A stretch of DNA of 6,278 nt from Candidatus Hydrogenedentota bacterium (GTDB taxonomy: Bacteria; Hydrogenedentota; Hydrogenedentia; Hydrogenedentales; SLHB01): positions 1 through 6,278 of the forward strand of contig PUOI01000573.1 in assembly GCA_003552765.1 (NCBI GenBank). The letters run 5' to 3'. The translations under genes were made by a program, and so were the position numbers. Within the stretch, counting starts at the first letter, position 1. Every line of letters begins with the position of its first letter. The notes beneath the pieces are model-generated. The model was not told the origin of the DNA. It did not search any database and saw only the letters and a program-made list of their open reading frames with translations. Shown in pieces: positions 5,337 through 6,278 of this stretch.

Positions 5337-5365
5337 TTGACATTGGAACCCGTGAGGAATAGGAT
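5337..5365 (+). promoter_or_regulatory. Sigma70-like promoter of the DUF1080 gene
   Basis: A perfect TTGACA -35 box (5337-5342) is followed after exactly 17 bp by TAGGAT (5360-5365), four of six matches to the -10 consensus. The predicted start near 5372 gives a leader of about 65 bases. This is one of the two best promoter matches seen in the window. Confidence 0.6.
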
Positions 5366-5436
5366 CAAGAGGCTGCTGGGCATGCCGCTCAGACAAGCGA
5401 CGTATGCGGAGTTAACGGAGAAAGGAATTGACGAAT

Positions 5437-6120
5437 ATGAAATGGCGCGTTTGTGTATTGGCGATGGCGATGGCGGGCGCCGTGGGGTTAGCATTGGGTG
5501 CGGCGGCGGAAGAGGAACCCGAACCCATTCAGTTGTTTGACGGCGAATCCTTGGACGGCTGGGATAGCTTTAACGAGGGCGACGCCGAGCACGAAGAAGT
5601 TTGGATGGTGGAAGACGGCGTGATTCGCACCACCGGCGAACCCTTCGGCTACTTGTATACGGAAGACGAGTACGAAAGCTTTGAGTTGGTCGTTGAATGG
5701 CGCTGGCCGGAAGATGTCGAGCCCACGAACAGCGGCGTGCTGCTCCGGATCGCGGATGAGCCCATTTCGTTTCTGACACGGTGTGTGGAAGCCCAATTGG
5801 CGCATGGAAACGTTGGGGATATCTGGGCGTTTTACGGGGCCGCGGTCGGAGGACCGGAGGAGCGCTTCACCGTGGTGGAGGCTCACGAGACCCTCGGCGA
5901 TTTTGTGGGCGTGCGGAAGATAACGGACGCGGAAAATGATCCCGGCGAATGGAACACCTACGAGATTACCTTGGACGGGCCGGACCTCACCCTTGTCCTC
6001 AACGGGGAACTGGTGAACGAGGCCACGAACCTTGATGTCCTTGCCGGTCCTATCGGTCTGCAATCCGAAGGCGGTCCCATCGAATTCCGCAAAGTGGAAT
6101 TGACGCCGATCGAAGAGTAG
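5437..6120 (+). CDS. Exported DUF1080 / 3-keto-disaccharide hydrolase family protein
   Basis: The product is 227 residues. ATG at 5437 is preferred, with AAAGGA (5421-5426) ten bases upstream. A TTG at 5428 in the same frame would add three residues and is too close to that site. Residues 1-24 form a Sec signal peptide (MKWR, then a hydrophobic stretch, cleavage probably after GAAA). The mature part carries DUF1080 hallmarks in order: IQLFDGESLDGW (31-42), DGVIRTTG (60-67), SFELVVEWRW (81-90), NSGVLLRI (98-105), VEAQ (117-120), EWNTYEITLDG (171-181), LNGELVNEA (188-196) and GPIGLQSEGGPIEFRKVEL (204-222). The fold is a concanavalin/LamG-like beta sandwich. Some members hydrolyse 3-keto-glucosides; many are uncharacterised. 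At about 200 mature residues it is a single-domain version. It probably acts in the periplasm or outside the cell on oxidised sugars. Its own promoter and the hairpins on both sides suggest a monocistronic unit. Confidence 0.9.
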   Translation: MKWRVCVLAMAMAGAVGLALGAAAEEEPEPIQLFDGESLDGWDSFNEGDAEHEEVWMVEDGVIRTTGEPFGYLYTEDEYESFELVVEWRWPEDVEPTNSGVLLRIADEPISFLTRCVEAQLAHGNVGDIWAFYGAAVGGPEERFTVVEAHETLGDFVGVRKITDAENDPGEWNTYEITLDGPDLTLVLNGELVNEATNLDVLAGPIGLQSEGGPIEFRKVELTPIEE

Positions 6121-6149
6121 TCCAGGAGTAAAAGAACACTCAGACGTTT

Positions 6150-6190
6150 GCGGCGGCGCGGGAGACTTTGATAAATTCCCGCGCCGCCGC
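6150..6190 (+). terminator. Perfect 14-bp hairpin after the DUF1080 gene
   Basis: GCGGCGGCGCGGGA (6150-6163) pairs with TCCCGCGCCGCCGC (6177-6190) around a 13-base AT-rich loop, 29 bases after the stop codon. No good T-tract follows on either strand. It is either a factor-assisted terminator or a 3' protective structure. Confidence 0.5.
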
Positions 6191-6268
6191 TGCAATGTTC
6201 CCGATTCTACCGGAACCGTATGCTGCGCACAGTCACTTCGGCGTTTTTCCTTATTGAAGGATCGAATC

Positions 6269-6278
6269 GGAGGGAGGA
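6269..6278 (+). promoter_or_regulatory. Shine-Dalgarno sequence for a gene starting just past the window
   Basis: The window ends in GGAGGGAGGA, a strong ribosome-binding sequence with no start codon left inside the window. A plus-strand gene is expected to begin within about 5-12 bases of the right edge. A TCCTT/AAGGA mini-hairpin (6248-6261) lies just upstream. Confidence 0.55.

Noticed and set aside
4338..5396. 352-codon repetitive open frame on the minus strand
   Set aside because: Its repeats are simply the antisense of the PASTA repeats, and no ribosome site or known domain is visible.
5274..5540. Small 88-codon plus-strand frame starting inside the hairpin at 5244-5285
   Set aside because: It has an AGGA seven bases upstream and a middle part that looks somewhat protein-like. 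However, it contains the DUF1080 promoter and ribosome site, then runs over 100 bases into the DUF1080 gene in another frame and ends in Gly/Arg-rich shadow sequence.

Overview
The window is GC-rich bacterial DNA with long shadow frames opposite every gene. It carries six protein genes: one partial on the minus strand at the left edge and five on the plus strand. The gene content suggests a member of the Planctomycetota/Verrucomicrobiota/Hydrogenedentota sphere. The signs are an exported DUF1080 (3-keto-disaccharide hydrolase type) protein, a short uronate isomerase-like amidohydrolase, and a dienelactone-hydrolase-type alpha/beta hydrolase of the kind multiplied in those phyla. This placement is inferred from family content, not from any phylogenetic marker in the window.

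Layout. Positions 1-540 (minus) hold the N-terminal GNAT domain of what is probably a GNAT/carbon-nitrogen hydrolase fusion, running off the left edge. A divergent 529-bp spacer (541-1069) without a convincing gene follows. Then come three co-directional genes: an alpha/beta hydrolase (1070-2041) whose nucleophile-elbow serine is replaced by glycine, an RDD-family membrane protein with a long soluble tail (2107-2886), and a uronate isomerase-like protein (2984-4249). Gaps are 65 and 97 bp, each start has a purine-rich ribosome site, and the group closes at a hairpin plus T-rich tract (4286-4334). A good sigma70-like promoter (4315-4344) is embedded in that terminator and drives a PASTA-repeat lipoprotein gene (4443-5204) through a leader with two hairpins. 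After another long hairpin (5244-5285), a near-consensus promoter (5337-5365) precedes the exported DUF1080 protein (5437-6120). That gene is followed by a 14-bp hairpin. The window ends exactly on a strong Shine-Dalgarno sequence for a gene just outside it.

How they may work together. DUF1080, the uronate isomerase-like enzyme and the hydrolase would all fit carbohydrate or uronate turnover. The RDD protein and PASTA lipoprotein would be envelope components. The link is loose: the last two genes have their own promoters, and no transporter, regulator or kinase is visible.

The most notable observations are three. The hydrolase has lost its catalytic serine by what looks like a single-base difference. 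The kinase-less three-PASTA lipoprotein has a mature part with no Lys, Arg or His, about 35% Asp/Glu, and a poly-acidic tail. A promoter overlaps a terminator between the isomerase and PASTA genes. I do not see a clearly new multi-gene system such as a defence, CRISPR, toxin-antitoxin or mobile element.
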